A stretch of DNA of 64,000 nucleotides from Streptosporangium sp. NBC_01756 (GTDB lineage Bacteria; Actinomycetota; Actinomycetes; Streptosporangiales; Streptosporangiaceae): positions 5,208,001-5,272,000 of the forward strand of contig NZ_CP109130.1 of NCBI RefSeq assembly GCF_035917975.1, read 5' to 3'. A program made the translations under genes and the position numbers. Position 1 is the first letter of the stretch; every line of letters starts with the position of its first letter. Shown one piece after another: positions 52,149-60,657 of this stretch. The notes below the pieces were generated by a model, which worked only from the letters and a program-made list of their open reading frames with translations, made no database searches and was not told where the DNA came from.

Positions 52149-52694
52149 ATGATCGTTGTCGGGCAGGCCAGGAGGTGGGGGTGGGTGATGGGCCTCGCGC
52201 GAGACCCTCTGATGACGGTCAGAGCCGTGCTGGGCGGTGCGATGGCCCTGATGTTCGCGGGGGGCATGACCGGGGTGGGCGGTGTGGAGGTCATACCGTC
52301 GACCGCTTGGCCGGGGCAGACCGTCAGCGTCGTCGCCGGGCCCTGCAGCACTCCGGCGACGGCCTACTCGGCGGCGTTCGGCACCACCATGGCGCGGCTG
52401 CGCCGGCACGACCACGAGATGCAGGGGGCGGTGCGCATCAGTCCCCACGCCGCACCCGGCACCTATGCGGTCACCGTCCGCTGCGTCGAGGGTGGTCCCT
52501 ACGACGGGACCTTCGTCGTGGGTGACCCCCGTCCGGTGCGGGCGCCGGTCGCCGACGGCGGCGGACTCGCGCCGGTCGATACCGATCACACTGCCCGGAC
52601 CTTCTGGCTCTTCGGATCATTGATCGCGGTCGTGACGATGGTGGGTGCCGGTTTCGCGCTGCTGCGCGGACGCCACGCGCGCGGCGATCACTAG
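52149..52694 (+). CDS. Exported membrane-anchored protein, unknown
   Basis: 181 residues from ATG 52149; ATGs at 52188 and 52212 are alternatives, the last giving a compact signal sequence (MTVRAVLGGAMALMFAGGMT). The middle 90 residues look like an Ig-like or beta-sandwich domain (EVIPSTAWPGQTVSVVAGPC, HAAPGTYAVTVRCVEGGPYD) with two Cys. A C-terminal helix (TFWLFGSLIAVVTMVGAGFA) and basic tail RGRHARGDH anchor it. Similar proteins of actinobacteria are of unknown function. There is no LPXTG motif. Confidence 0.7.
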   Translation: MIVVGQARRWGWVMGLARDPLMTVRAVLGGAMALMFAGGMTGVGGVEVIPSTAWPGQTVSVVAGPCSTPATAYSAAFGTTMARLRRHDHEMQGAVRISPHAAPGTYAVTVRCVEGGPYDGTFVVGDPRPVRAPVADGGGLAPVDTDHTARTFWLFGSLIAVVTMVGAGFALLRGRHARGDH

Positions 52695-52774
52695 AACTCC
52701 GTGTCCGTCCGGGACCGGTTGCGCTGCTTGCCGGCGGGGCCGCGTTCCGGGTGGATGCGGTGCCGGCCGTTCCA

Positions 52775-52824
52775 CCTGTCAACCTGGGTGTACGGTCCGC
52801 CTGTCAACCGGGGTGTAGGGTCCG
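52775..52824. repeat. 25-bp direct tandem repeat
   Basis: Two head-to-tail copies beginning CCTGTCAACC and ending GGTCCG differ at 2 of 25 positions. The complement contains GGTTGACAGG twice. It may be a tandem binding site or simply a small duplication. Confidence 0.7.
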
Positions 52825-52990
52825 ACGTGCAGGCTCCACCTCGGGCCGGCGACCGGTGATGACGGTTTCGGCCAGGCCGGATGTTCCCGGAACGGCAATG
52901 TCATCGTCCATGTCGCGTGCCTTATCGGATGTGCCGCCTTGGATCTGGGGTATCCTGATTAGCGGTTGTGTCAAGGTGCCGGCCGTGTGT

Positions 52991-53020
52991 TTCGCATTTC
53001 CTCGCCCGGTGCCGTACACT
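52991..53020 (+). promoter_or_regulatory. infA promoter
   Basis: TTCGCA (52991-52996), 18-nt spacer, TACACT (53015-53020). The -10 hexamer is the same as the rpoB one. It gives a leader of about 120 nt. Confidence 0.6.
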
Positions 53021-53147
53021 CCTTCTTCGGTTCACTATGACCATTGCGCGTCGGCGGTGTCGCAACCGCCGCTCTCATCGAAGCGCTGGGTCGCGGCTGC
53101 TTAGTGTTCCGAAGCCTCAGACGACCGATCAGTGAAACGCGAGGGAC

Positions 53148-53369
53148 ATGGCCAAGAAAGACGGCGCCATCGAGATCGAGGGCACTGTGGTTGAGTCGCT
53201 CCCGAACGCGATGTTCCGGGTGCAGCTCGACAACGGCCATAAGGTCCTGGCCCACATCAGCGGGCGGATGCGGATGCACTACATCCGGATCCTTCCTGAC
53301 GACAGGGTTGTCGTCGAACTGAGCCCCTACGACCTCAGTCGTGGGCGGATCGTCTACCGATACAAGTAA
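53148..53369 (+). CDS. infA: Translation initiation factor IF-1
   Basis: 73 residues, ATG with GAGGGA upstream. The OB-fold [20 protein letters not shown], then GKMR-type [17 protein letters not shown], is diagnostic. It binds the 30S A site with IF-2 and IF-3. It heads the infA-rpmJ-alpha operon block. Confidence 0.98.
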   Translation: MAKKDGAIEIEGTVVESLPNAMFRVQLDNGHKVLAHISGRMRMHYIRILPDDRVVVELSPYDLSRGRIVYRYK

Positions 53370-53392
53370 GCGTCTGAGGGACGAATAGGACT

Positions 53393-53506
53393 ATGAAGGT
53401 CAAGCCGAGCGTCAAGAAGATCTGCGACAAGTGCAAGGTGATTCGCCGGCACGGTCGCGTCATGGTGATCTGCGACAACCTGCGCCACAAGCAGCGTCAG
53501 GGCTAG
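53393..53506 (+). CDS. rpmJ: 50S ribosomal protein L36
   Basis: 37 residues, shorter than most gene-finding cut-offs. [20 protein letters not shown], then a second half with [13 protein letters not shown], gives the zinc site Cys11-Cys14-Cys27-His32. This is the zinc-binding (C+) form. ATG start 24 nt after infA. Confidence 0.97.
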   Translation: MKVKPSVKKICDKCKVIRRHGRVMVICDNLRHKQRQG

Positions 53507-53717
53507 TCGTAGGAAACAGGCCTTATCGGAGTCCGCTCACTGGTAGCGGACTCAACCCATGTTGAGGCCACAAGTAATCGCGCTTCACACCTGCGTAGGC
53601 GGCCCTCGGCCGTACCCCGCAGGAGACCCCCGGTCGGAGGCCGGGGCCCTCACCCCGGGCATGGGGAGGGGAAGTGAGGTGTAGGACCTCCGCCACAAAG
53701 AAGGAGAATGCCCGACC
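53507..53717 (+). promoter_or_regulatory. Structured leader of the alpha operon (rpsM)
   Basis: A 211-nt gap contains a 9-bp hairpin GAGTCCGCT/AGCGGACTC (53529-53553) and a GC-rich segment in which CCTCAC and GTGAGG (about 53648-53680) can pair. In E. coli this leader folds into a pseudoknot bound by S4. A related role is possible, but the sequence is not obviously the same fold. Confidence 0.4.
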
Positions 53718-54098
53718 ATGGCTCGCCTGGTTGGCGTCGACCTCCCCCGCGACAAGCGGCTGGAGATCGCTCTCACCTACATTTTCGGAATCGGCCGCAC
53801 CCGTGCGCTCGAGACCCTCAAGGCCACCGGCGTGAACGGTGACCTCCGCGTCCACCAGCTCTCGGACGAAGAGCTCGTTCCGCTGCGCGACTACATCGAG
53901 GCGAACTACAAGATCGAGGGTGACCTCCGTCGCGAAGTTCAGGCCGACATCCGTCGCAAGATCGAGATTCAGTGCTACCAGGGCATCCGGCACCGCCGTG
54001 GCCTTCCCGTGCACGGTCAGCGTACGCAGACCAACGCGCGCACCCGTAAGGGCAAGAAGAAGACCGTGGCCGGTAAGAAGAAGCCCGGTAAGAAGTAG
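53718..54098 (+). CDS. rpsM: 30S ribosomal protein S13
   Basis: 126 residues, ATG with AAGGAG upstream. [31 protein letters not shown] and [20 protein letters not shown] are diagnostic. S13 contacts P-site tRNA from the 30S head. The C-terminus is a Lys-rich tail. Confidence 0.98.
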   Translation: MARLVGVDLPRDKRLEIALTYIFGIGRTRALETLKATGVNGDLRVHQLSDEELVPLRDYIEANYKIEGDLRREVQADIRRKIEIQCYQGIRHRRGLPVHGQRTQTNARTRKGKKKTVAGKKKPGKK

Positions 54099-54143
54099 TC
54101 CGCGTAGCCGCAGGACCGAAGACCTCAGGAGTGAAGGCAAAGA

Positions 54144-54548
54144 ATGCCTCCTAAGAGCCGCCAGGGTGCCCCGAAGAAGGTGCGCCGCAAGGAAAAGAAG
54201 AACGTCGCTCATGGGCACGCCCACATCAAGAGCACGTTCAACAACACGATCGTTTCGATCACCGACCCGAACGGGAACGTGATCTCCTGGGCCAGCGCCG
54301 GCCACGTCGGGTTCAAGGGCTCCCGTAAGTCCACCCCGTTCGCCGCGCAGATGGCCGCCGAGAACGCCGCTCGCCGTGCCATGGAGCACGGCATGCGCAA
54401 GGTCGACGTCTTCGTCAAGGGCCCCGGTTCCGGCCGTGAGACCGCAATCCGTTCGCTGCAGGCGACCGGCCTCGAGGTTGGCTCCATCCAGGACGTCACC
54501 CCCGTGCCGCACAACGGCTGCCGTCCGCCCAAGCGCCGTCGCGTCTGA
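54144..54548 (+). CDS. rpsK: 30S ribosomal protein S11
   Basis: 134 residues, ATG start. [40 protein letters not shown] and the final [13 protein letters not shown] tail ([14 protein letters not shown]) identify S11. It lines the mRNA exit and the Shine-Dalgarno helix. Confidence 0.98.
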   Translation: MPPKSRQGAPKKVRRKEKKNVAHGHAHIKSTFNNTIVSITDPNGNVISWASAGHVGFKGSRKSTPFAAQMAAENAARRAMEHGMRKVDVFVKGPGSGRETAIRSLQATGLEVGSIQDVTPVPHNGCRPPKRRRV

Positions 54549-54568
54549 CGCCCAGGAGAAGATAGAAA

Positions 54569-55195
54569 ATGGCTCGTTACACGGGTGCGGACTGCAAGCT
54601 CTGCCGCAGGGAGAAGACCAAGCTTTTCCTCAAGGGCAAGAAGTGCGAGTCCGCGAAGTGCCCCATCGAAATCCGTCCTTACCCGCCGGGTGAGCACGGT
54701 CGCGGTCGGCCGAAGGAGTCTGAGTACCAGCTCCAGCTCCGCGAGAAGCAGAAGACCCGCCGCATCTACGGCATCCTCGAGAAGCAGTTCCGCAACTACT
54801 ACGAGGAAGCCAACCGCAAGGGTGGCAAGACCGGCGAGAACCTCCTCCAGATCCTGGAGAGCCGTCTCGACAACGTGGTTTACCGCGCCGGTTTCGCCGA
54901 GTCCCGCGACGCCGCCCGCCAGCAGGTCCGTCACGGACACATCCTGGTGAACGGCAAGAAGGTCGACATCCCGTCGTACCGCGTCCGCGAGCACGACATC
55001 GTCGAGGTCCGTGAGCGTTCGCGCAACCTTCTGCCCTACGAGGTGGCGCGCGCCACCTCCGGCGACAAGACGTTCCCGGCCTGGCTGGGCGTCGCTCCGG
55101 AGGCCATGCGCGTCCTGATCCACCAGCTCCCGGTCCGTCAGCAGATTGACACCCAGGTCCAGGAGCAGCTGATCGTCGAGCTCTACTCCAAGTAG
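54569..55195 (+). CDS. rpsD: 30S ribosomal protein S4, zinc-binding form
   Basis: 208 residues. The N-terminus MARYTGADCKLCRREKTK followed by KKCESAKC holds four Cys, so this is the zinc-binding C+ form. The S4 RNA-binding domain (ESRLDNVVYRAGFAESRDAA and RQQVRHGHILVNGKKVDIPS) is intact. S4 nucleates the 30S body and often regulates the alpha operon. Confidence 0.98.
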   Translation: MARYTGADCKLCRREKTKLFLKGKKCESAKCPIEIRPYPPGEHGRGRPKESEYQLQLREKQKTRRIYGILEKQFRNYYEEANRKGGKTGENLLQILESRLDNVVYRAGFAESRDAARQQVRHGHILVNGKKVDIPSYRVREHDIVEVRERSRNLLPYEVARATSGDKTFPAWLGVAPEAMRVLIHQLPVRQQIDTQVQEQLIVELYSK

Positions 55196-55206
55196 TAGCT
55201 CACGCG

Positions 55207-55234
55207 GGTGCCGTGCGGTTCGCCGTACGGCACC
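55207..55234 (+). promoter_or_regulatory. Hairpin between rpsD and rpoA
   Basis: GGTGCCGT-G-CGG-TTCG-CCG-T-ACGGCACC: a 12-bp stem with one G-T pair and a TTCG tetraloop. No T-run follows. It may tune rpoA relative to the ribosomal genes. Confidence 0.6.
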
Positions 55235-55293
55235 TATGCTGTTGTTCGAGCGACGTCAAATAGCGGGCGTCGCCATGCAAGGGGAGATCCCAC

Positions 55294-56310
55294 ATGCTGA
55301 TCGCTCAGCGTCCGACCCTTCTCGAGGAGACCCTCGAGGAGACCCGGTCGAAGTTCATCATCGAGCCGCTGGAGCCGGGTTTCGGCTACACCATCGGCAA
55401 CTCGCTGCGTCGCACCCTGCTGTCGTCCATTCCGGGCGCGGCCGTGACCAGCATCCGTATCGAGGGCGTGCTGCACGAGTTCTCGACGGTTCCGGGCGTC
55501 AAGGAGGATGTCACCGACATCATCCTGAACCTCAAGGAACTGGTGGTCTCCTCCGAGCATGACGAGCCCGTGGTGATGTACCTGCGCAAGCAGGGCCCCG
55601 GCGACGTCACCGCCGCCGACATCGCGCCCCCGGCCGGTGTCGAGGTGCACAACCCCGAGCTGCGCATCGCCACGCTGAACGGCAAGGCGAAGCTGGAGAT
55701 GGAGCTGACCGTCGAGCGCGGACGCGGCTACGTCTCCGCGGCGCAGAACAAGCAGCCGGGCCAGGAGATCGGTCGCATTCCGATCGACTCCATCTACTCC
55801 CCGGTGCTCAAGGTCACCTACAAGGTCGAGGCGACCCGTGTCGAGCAGCGCACCGACTTCGACCGTCTGATCCTGGACGTCGAGACCAAGCCGTCCATGA
55901 AGCCCCGCGACGCGGTGGCCTCGGCCGGCAAGACCCTCGTCGAGCTGTTCGGTCTCGCCCGCGAGCTGAACGTCGAGGCCGAGGGCATCGACATCGGCCC
56001 GTCGCCGACGGACGCGGCCCTGGCCGCCGACCTGGCGCTGCCGATCGAGGAGCTGAACCTCACGGTCCGTTCCTACAACTGCCTCAAGCGCGAGGGCATC
56101 CACACCGTGGGTGAACTCGTCGCCCGCAGCGAGCAGGACCTGCTGGACATCCGTAACTTCGGTGCGAAGTCCATCGAAGAGGTCAAGCAGAAGCTGCACG
56201 AGATGACGCTCGCGCTGAAGGACTCCCCGCCCGGGTTCGACCCCAGCGCGGTGGCCGGCGGCGGCTACGACGACGACGACAGCGCGTACGTCGAGACCGA
56301 GCAGTACTGA
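55294..56310 (+). CDS. rpoA: RNA polymerase alpha subunit
   Basis: 338 residues, ATG with GGGGAGA upstream. The N-terminal dimerisation domain ([20 protein letters not shown], then [20 protein letters not shown]) and the C-terminal DNA- and activator-binding domain ([20 protein letters not shown]) are complete. An acidic C-terminus ends the protein. Placement between rpsD and rplQ is universal in bacteria. Confidence 0.99.
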   Translation: MLIAQRPTLLEETLEETRSKFIIEPLEPGFGYTIGNSLRRTLLSSIPGAAVTSIRIEGVLHEFSTVPGVKEDVTDIILNLKELVVSSEHDEPVVMYLRKQGPGDVTAADIAPPAGVEVHNPELRIATLNGKAKLEMELTVERGRGYVSAAQNKQPGQEIGRIPIDSIYSPVLKVTYKVEATRVEQRTDFDRLILDVETKPSMKPRDAVASAGKTLVELFGLARELNVEAEGIDIGPSPTDAALAADLALPIEELNLTVRSYNCLKREGIHTVGELVARSEQDLLDIRNFGAKSIEEVKQKLHEMTLALKDSPPGFDPSAVAGGGYDDDDSAYVETEQY

Positions 56311-56397
56311 TCTTTCTGTAACGGGGATCAAGCGACTCCCCGGCCCGACCCCGGTACCTCGTACGGCCGGGGCGGGTTCACTCTCAAGGAGAACGAA

Positions 56398-56928
56398 ATG
56401 CCTCAGCCCGCAAAGGGTGCCCGTCTCGGCGGGAGCCCGGCTCACGAGCGGCTGATCCTGGCCAACCTCGCCACCCAGCTGTTCCAGCACGGTCGGATCA
56501 AGACCACGGTGGCCAAGGCCAAGCGCCTGCGCCCGGTGGCGGAGCGGCTGATCACCAAGGCGAAGAAGGGCGACATGCACAACCGTCGCCAGGTGCTGAC
56601 CGTCATCCGTGACAAGGGTGTCGTCCACCACCTGTTCACGGAGATCGCGCCGACCTTCGCCGAGCGTCCCGGCGGCTACACCCGCATCACGAAGGTCGGT
56701 CTCCGTAAGGGCGATGCCGCCCCCATGGCCGTCATCGAGCTGGTGTCCGAGCCGCTGAACACGGTCCGCACCGCCAAGGCCCCGGCCGCCGCCGAGACCC
56801 CCAAGGTCGAGGAGACCAAGGCCGAGGAGACCGCCGAGGTCACCGAGGAGCCGAAGGCCGCCGAGGAGACCGCTGAGGCCACCGAGGCTCCCGCCGAGGA
56901 GACCGAGGCCAAGAAGGACAACGCCTGA
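56398..56928 (+). CDS. rplQ: 50S ribosomal protein L17 with acidic C-terminal tail
   Basis: 176 residues; the L17 core ([40 protein letters not shown]) occupies the first 120. The last 50 residues are an Ala/Glu/Thr/Pro-rich acidic tail ([20 protein letters not shown]), seen in varied form in other actinobacteria. Last gene of the alpha operon; a hairpin follows. Confidence 0.98.
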   Translation: MPQPAKGARLGGSPAHERLILANLATQLFQHGRIKTTVAKAKRLRPVAERLITKAKKGDMHNRRQVLTVIRDKGVVHHLFTEIAPTFAERPGGYTRITKVGLRKGDAAPMAVIELVSEPLNTVRTAKAPAAAETPKVEETKAEETAEVTEEPKAAEETAEATEAPAEETEAKKDNA

Positions 56929-56945
56929 TCTTTCAGGTCCTGTGC

Positions 56946-56982
56946 GCGGGCCCGGTATCCCTTTCAGGGGTGCCGGGCCCGC
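56946..56982 (+). terminator. Hairpin after rplQ
   Basis: GCGGGCCCGG (56946-56955) pairs with CCGGGCCCGC (56973-56982), with CCC/GGG inside. TCTCGTTCTCC follows. It immediately precedes the truA ribosome-binding site. Confidence 0.7.
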
Positions 56983-57005
56983 TCTCGTTCTCCGGGAGGA
57001 ACATC

Positions 57006-58055
57006 GTGGTACGGCTGCGCCTGGATCTCGCATACGACGGCACCGACTTCTCCGGCTGGGCGAAGCAGCCTCAACGGCGGACGGTTCAGGGGGAGATCGA
57101 AGCGGCGCTCGGCAAGATCCTCCGGCTTCCCGAGCCGCCGGCGCTGACGGTGGCCGGGCGGACCGACGCCGGGGTGCACGCCCGAGGCCAGGTGGCCCAT
57201 GTGGATCTGGAGGCCGAGGCGTTCGACGCGCTGGAGAGCCGGCACGGCCGGCGGACACCTGGCGCGGGCCCCTCCGCCTCCGTGGCGGCTCCCGCAGCTT
57301 CCGCGGCGGGCTCCTCTGCCCCGGGGGCCGCTTCCACAGCCTCCGATCCCGCAGTCTCCGCTGCCGGCTCCTCCACGGCCACAGCCCCTGCCGTCGGAGC
57401 CCCCGCCGTTTCGCGGACCGGTACCGGCCTCCCCGCCGGTACCGGTCTCCCCGATGACATCGATGAGCGGCTCTCCAGCCTCCGTAGACGGCTGGCCGGG
57501 GTTCTCCCCCCAGATGTCAGGATTTATCGCGTTACGGTGGCTCCTGAGGGCTTTGACGCACGGTTCTCTGCGATGGCCCGTCGATACGCTTACCGGATCT
57601 CCGACGCCCCAGGGGGCGTGGATCCGCTCCGTCGCCGTGAGGTCGCCTGGTACGGCCGGCCGCTCGATGCCGACAGGCTGAACGCGGCGGCGGCGGCCCT
57701 GCTGGGCGAGCATGACTTCGCCGCCTTCTGTAAGAAGCGTGAGGGCGCGACCACGATCCGCGAACTGCAGCGACTCGACTGGGTCAGGGAGGGCGACATC
57801 CTTGTCGCGACCGTGGTGGCCGACGCGTTCTGCCACTCGATGGTGCGGGCACTCGTCGGATCGCTGCTGCCCGTGGGGGAGGGGCGCCTGCCGGTGGACT
57901 GGCCCGGGCAGGTGCTGACGCGGGCCGTACGGGACTCCGGGGTGCACGTCGCGCCGGCACACGGCCTCTGCCTTGAGGAAGTCCGCTATCCCGAGCCCGA
58001 GGAATTTGCCCGGCGGGCCGGGGAGACCCGCCGGGTACGCACGCTCAACATATGA
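57006..58055 (+). CDS. truA: tRNA pseudouridine synthase A with low-complexity insertion
   Basis: 349 residues, about 80 longer than E. coli TruA. GTG at 57006 follows GGGAGGA at 6 nt. The catalytic Asp54 is in [42 protein letters not shown] and [14 protein letters not shown] are family motifs. TruA modifies U38-40 of tRNA anticodon arms. Residues 80-150 are an Ala/Ser/Pro/Thr/Gly insertion with no predicted fold, between LESRHGRR and [12 protein letters not shown], two segments normally adjacent. The enzyme motifs on both sides are intact, so activity is expected. Confidence 0.95.
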   Translation: MVRLRLDLAYDGTDFSGWAKQPQRRTVQGEIEAALGKILRLPEPPALTVAGRTDAGVHARGQVAHVDLEAEAFDALESRHGRRTPGAGPSASVAAPAASAAGSSAPGAASTASDPAVSAAGSSTATAPAVGAPAVSRTGTGLPAGTGLPDDIDERLSSLRRRLAGVLPPDVRIYRVTVAPEGFDARFSAMARRYAYRISDAPGGVDPLRRREVAWYGRPLDADRLNAAAAALLGEHDFAAFCKKREGATTIRELQRLDWVREGDILVATVVADAFCHSMVRALVGSLLPVGEGRLPVDWPGQVLTRAVRDSGVHVAPAHGLCLEEVRYPEPEEFARRAGETRRVRTLNI

Positions 58056-58079
58056 CGGGGGCGTCGGTCTGCCCGGCCG

Positions 58080-58285
58080 ATTCAGCCCGGGCCGGGTGCC
58101 TTCCGGTGCGGCCGACGTCCTTCCGATTCAGCCGGGCCGGGTGCTCTCCGGTGCACCCGGCGCCCTGCCACTCCGCTTATGCCGGGCCGGGTGCCCTCCG
58201 GTGCAGTCGGCGCCCTGCCACTCCACTTACGCCGGGCCGGCTGCCTTCCGGTGCGGCCGGCGCCCTGCCACCGTCTCCGGCTCGG
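58080..58285. repeat. GC-rich tandem repeat downstream of truA, 50-nt period
   Basis: Four units sharing GGGCCGGGTGCC and TCCGGTGC start at 58089, 58134, 58184 and 58234 (spacing 45, 50, 50). The last three also share GGCGCCCTGCCACTCC or close variants. They fill the convergent gap between truA and the minus-strand gene ending at 58298. No coding function is apparent. Confidence 0.75.
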
Positions 58286-58297
58286 CTCCCTGGCCCG

Positions 58298-60553
58298 TCA
58301 ACTCCGTACCCGCCGCTCGACGACCTTGGCGGTCTGGTCGCGGAACGCGCCGCTGACCGTGCCGAGGCTCTTCTCCTTCGCCGTCGGGGTGTGGCCGTCG
58401 CTGAAGGTGGCGTAGCTGAACACGATGTAGCGCCCCCATACCAGCCCGGCCGCGTAACCGCCCGCGATGTGGACCCGCTCGGCGCCGGTGCCGGGAGTTC
58501 CCGGTAGACCGCGGAACCACAGGTTGCTGTCCAGGTTCTTGGTCTTGTCTACCTCGACGGCGGACTCCCGGGTGGGAAGCACCGCGATGCCGGTGGTCAC
58601 GGCGTACTTCTGCTTGCTGTCCACGTAGGTGGCCCGCAGCACCCTGCGGCAGTCCTCGCTGCGCAACGTGCTGGCGAACTTGCCGGCCGCCGCTTTCTGG
58701 CACTGCTGGGTGACGTCGGTCTTGACCCGGACGAACGTCTTTCCCGCGATGGTCACCTTCTTGGTGAAGGTCTTGGCCACGGTCATCGTGCCCGGGTCGG
58801 TCTTCTCGGAGTCGAGCATCGCGGTGTCCGCCGGATCGGGTTTGCTCGGAACGGGGTCCTCGACGGGCTCCTCAGTGGGGTCGATGACCTCGGAACTGGG
58901 GATCGGAACCGCCGCGCTGGCCTCCTTCTTGGCGTTGAACGACTGGTAGGCGAAGAAGGCGCCGGTGCCGATGCCACCCACCACGACCGTCACCACGGCC
59001 ACGACCAGCAGGGTGCTGGCCTTGCTGCGGGCCGGAGGTGCGGGCGGGGAGACCACGACCTCGGGTACGACCGCCGAGGGCGGGGTGAACGGGCCGCGCG
59101 GTTCGGCCATCCCGGTCGGCGGAGTCGGCTGCTGGGCCTGCGGCGGCACCGGAACGGGCGGGAACGGCGGTGCGATCATCGGTATGCCGCCGGGCGGGGT
59201 CGGCTGATCCCCGGGAGGCAGCGCCAGTCTGCCGGGCACGGGAAGCTGCAGCGTCGGCGTCTGGGGCGGCACGGAGGCGTCGGTGGTGGATTCAGGGGGT
59301 GGCGGGGGCACCTGTGGCGTCAACTCCGGCGAGGATGCCGGGCCCTGCGCGGTGGGCGCGGACCCGGAGGGCGGGGAGTCCGATCCGGGAGAAGGCGCCG
59401 GGCCCGGAGGGACCGCGTCGAAGGGGCCGTCACCCGCACCGGGCGGCGGCACCGGGGCCGGGACGTGACCCGTTTCGGGTGACCCCGCGTCCGGGGCCTG
59501 CCCAGGATCGGTCGCGTGCGTGTCCGGACCAGGTGACGGTGCGGAGCCGGCGGACTCCACCGGGCCCGGTACGGCGGGCATGGAGGAGTGGACGTCGGCG
59601 GTGGTGTCATCCGGGCCGTCGGGGAATGCCGCAGAGGGCGGCCAGACCGGGATGTCGCCCACGTCTTCGAAGCCGGGCCGGCCCGGATCTCCGGGGACCG
59701 GGGGGTGCGCAGGGGCCCCCTGAGCGGGAGGAAGCCACCCCTGTTGCGTCCCTCCGGTGGCGGCGGTGAAGGCCGGTGGCGGCTGCCACGGCGGAGCGCC
59801 GGGGACGATCGGCGCGGTGGACAGCGGGGAACCGTCCGGCGCCGCAGGGCCGTTCGAGGCCGGAGGCTCTCCGGTGACGGCCTGGCCGGGCCACTCCGAT
59901 GCGCCCGAAGGCCTCGGCGACCCCGGTGGGAGGGGAGGCCCGGCCCAGGACGGGGCGGGCGGTCCACCGGGCGCGGTGGGCCCGGCCCAGGACGGGGCGG
60001 GCGGTCCACCGGGCCCGGAGGGTCCGGCCCACGACGGGGCGGACGGATCTGCGGGCGTGCTCCATGGCGGGGCGGGCGGTCCTCCGGGCGCGGCGGGCCC
60101 GGCCCATGGCGGGGCGGGCGGACCACCGGGCCCGGGCGGCGTCACCCACGGTGGGGCGGACGGTCCCGGTGCCGCGGGGGAGTTGACCCACGGCGGGGTA
60201 TGGGGTTGGGGGTGGGGAGGATCGAGCCGGGCCCGTCCCCACGGCTCCGGAGGCGTGGAGGCGTCCGGAGGCGGCGCGGGTCGCGGCGCGCCGGGCTGTG
60301 GGGCGGAGGGGTCGTCCTCGGGGTCGGCGAACCAGTCGTAGGGAACCTCGCCGCCACCGGGAACCGTCCACGGCGGGACTGTCTCGGGGACCGGCTCCGG
60401 CCATGCCGGGGAGTCGTAGGGCTGTTCGTCACCTGTGAGATGGGTCCGGGGAACCTGCGGCGAAGATTGGCCGAAACTCGGCGGAGGCGTCGCCGGTGCG
60501 GCCGAACCCTCGGCTTCGCGTTCGTGTTCGGACCCGGATTCCTGGCCACGCAT
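58298..60553 (-). CDS. Long proline-rich single-pass membrane protein, paralogue 1
   Basis: 751 residues, ATG at 60553. About 520 residues of cytoplasmic, disordered Pro/Ala/Gly-rich sequence include tandem 14-residue units (PGGPPAPSWAGPTA-like, DNA repeats at 59940-60130). One transmembrane helix follows (STLLVVAVVTVVVGGIGTGA, about residues 530-552), then a 200-residue outer domain with KTFVRVKTDVTQQCQKAA, SEDCRRVLRATYVDSKQKYA and GLVWGRYIVFSYATFSDGHT. Two Cys there may pair. The outer domain matches that of the next gene (CxxA...LxxxxC...LLRA..D), so the two are paralogues. Function unknown; the layout recalls receptor-like or cell-wall-associated proteins. Confidence 0.8.
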   Translation of the reverse strand: MRGQESGSEHEREAEGSAAPATPPPSFGQSSPQVPRTHLTGDEQPYDSPAWPEPVPETVPPWTVPGGGEVPYDWFADPEDDPSAPQPGAPRPAPPPDASTPPEPWGRARLDPPHPQPHTPPWVNSPAAPGPSAPPWVTPPGPGGPPAPPWAGPAAPGGPPAPPWSTPADPSAPSWAGPSGPGGPPAPSWAGPTAPGGPPAPSWAGPPLPPGSPRPSGASEWPGQAVTGEPPASNGPAAPDGSPLSTAPIVPGAPPWQPPPAFTAATGGTQQGWLPPAQGAPAHPPVPGDPGRPGFEDVGDIPVWPPSAAFPDGPDDTTADVHSSMPAVPGPVESAGSAPSPGPDTHATDPGQAPDAGSPETGHVPAPVPPPGAGDGPFDAVPPGPAPSPGSDSPPSGSAPTAQGPASSPELTPQVPPPPPESTTDASVPPQTPTLQLPVPGRLALPPGDQPTPPGGIPMIAPPFPPVPVPPQAQQPTPPTGMAEPRGPFTPPSAVVPEVVVSPPAPPARSKASTLLVVAVVTVVVGGIGTGAFFAYQSFNAKKEASAAVPIPSSEVIDPTEEPVEDPVPSKPDPADTAMLDSEKTDPGTMTVAKTFTKKVTIAGKTFVRVKTDVTQQCQKAAAGKFASTLRSEDCRRVLRATYVDSKQKYAVTTGIAVLPTRESAVEVDKTKNLDSNLWFRGLPGTPGTGAERVHIAGGYAAGLVWGRYIVFSYATFSDGHTPTAKEKSLGTVSGAFRDQTAKVVERRVRS

Positions 60554-60657
60554 ACGTCGAAGCGTAGCGATAGCCAGAGATCGTCATGCGGGTATGGGCG
60601 TTCCCAGCCGTATCGCCCACCGGTTTTGCGATGAAAATCGGCTTGATTTTCGAAGGA

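Larger units (their letters stand above)
52695..53147. other. Gap upstream of infA: tandem repeat, promoter and leader
   Basis: About 450 nt without a confident gene. It holds a 25-bp tandem repeat (52775-52824), a promoter (52991-53020) and a 120-nt infA leader. Confidence 0.6.

Noticed and set aside
58298-60553. Collagen-like or PE/PPE-type assignment for the proline-rich protein
   Set aside because: There is no Gly-X-Y periodicity over long runs, no PE or PPE N-terminal motif, and the low-complexity part is N-terminal and cytoplasmic.
59588-60634. Plus-strand open frames across the proline-rich gene
   Set aside because: They are Gly/Arg-rich translations of the repeat DNA. The minus strand gives a coherent protein with a transmembrane helix and a domain shared with its neighbour.
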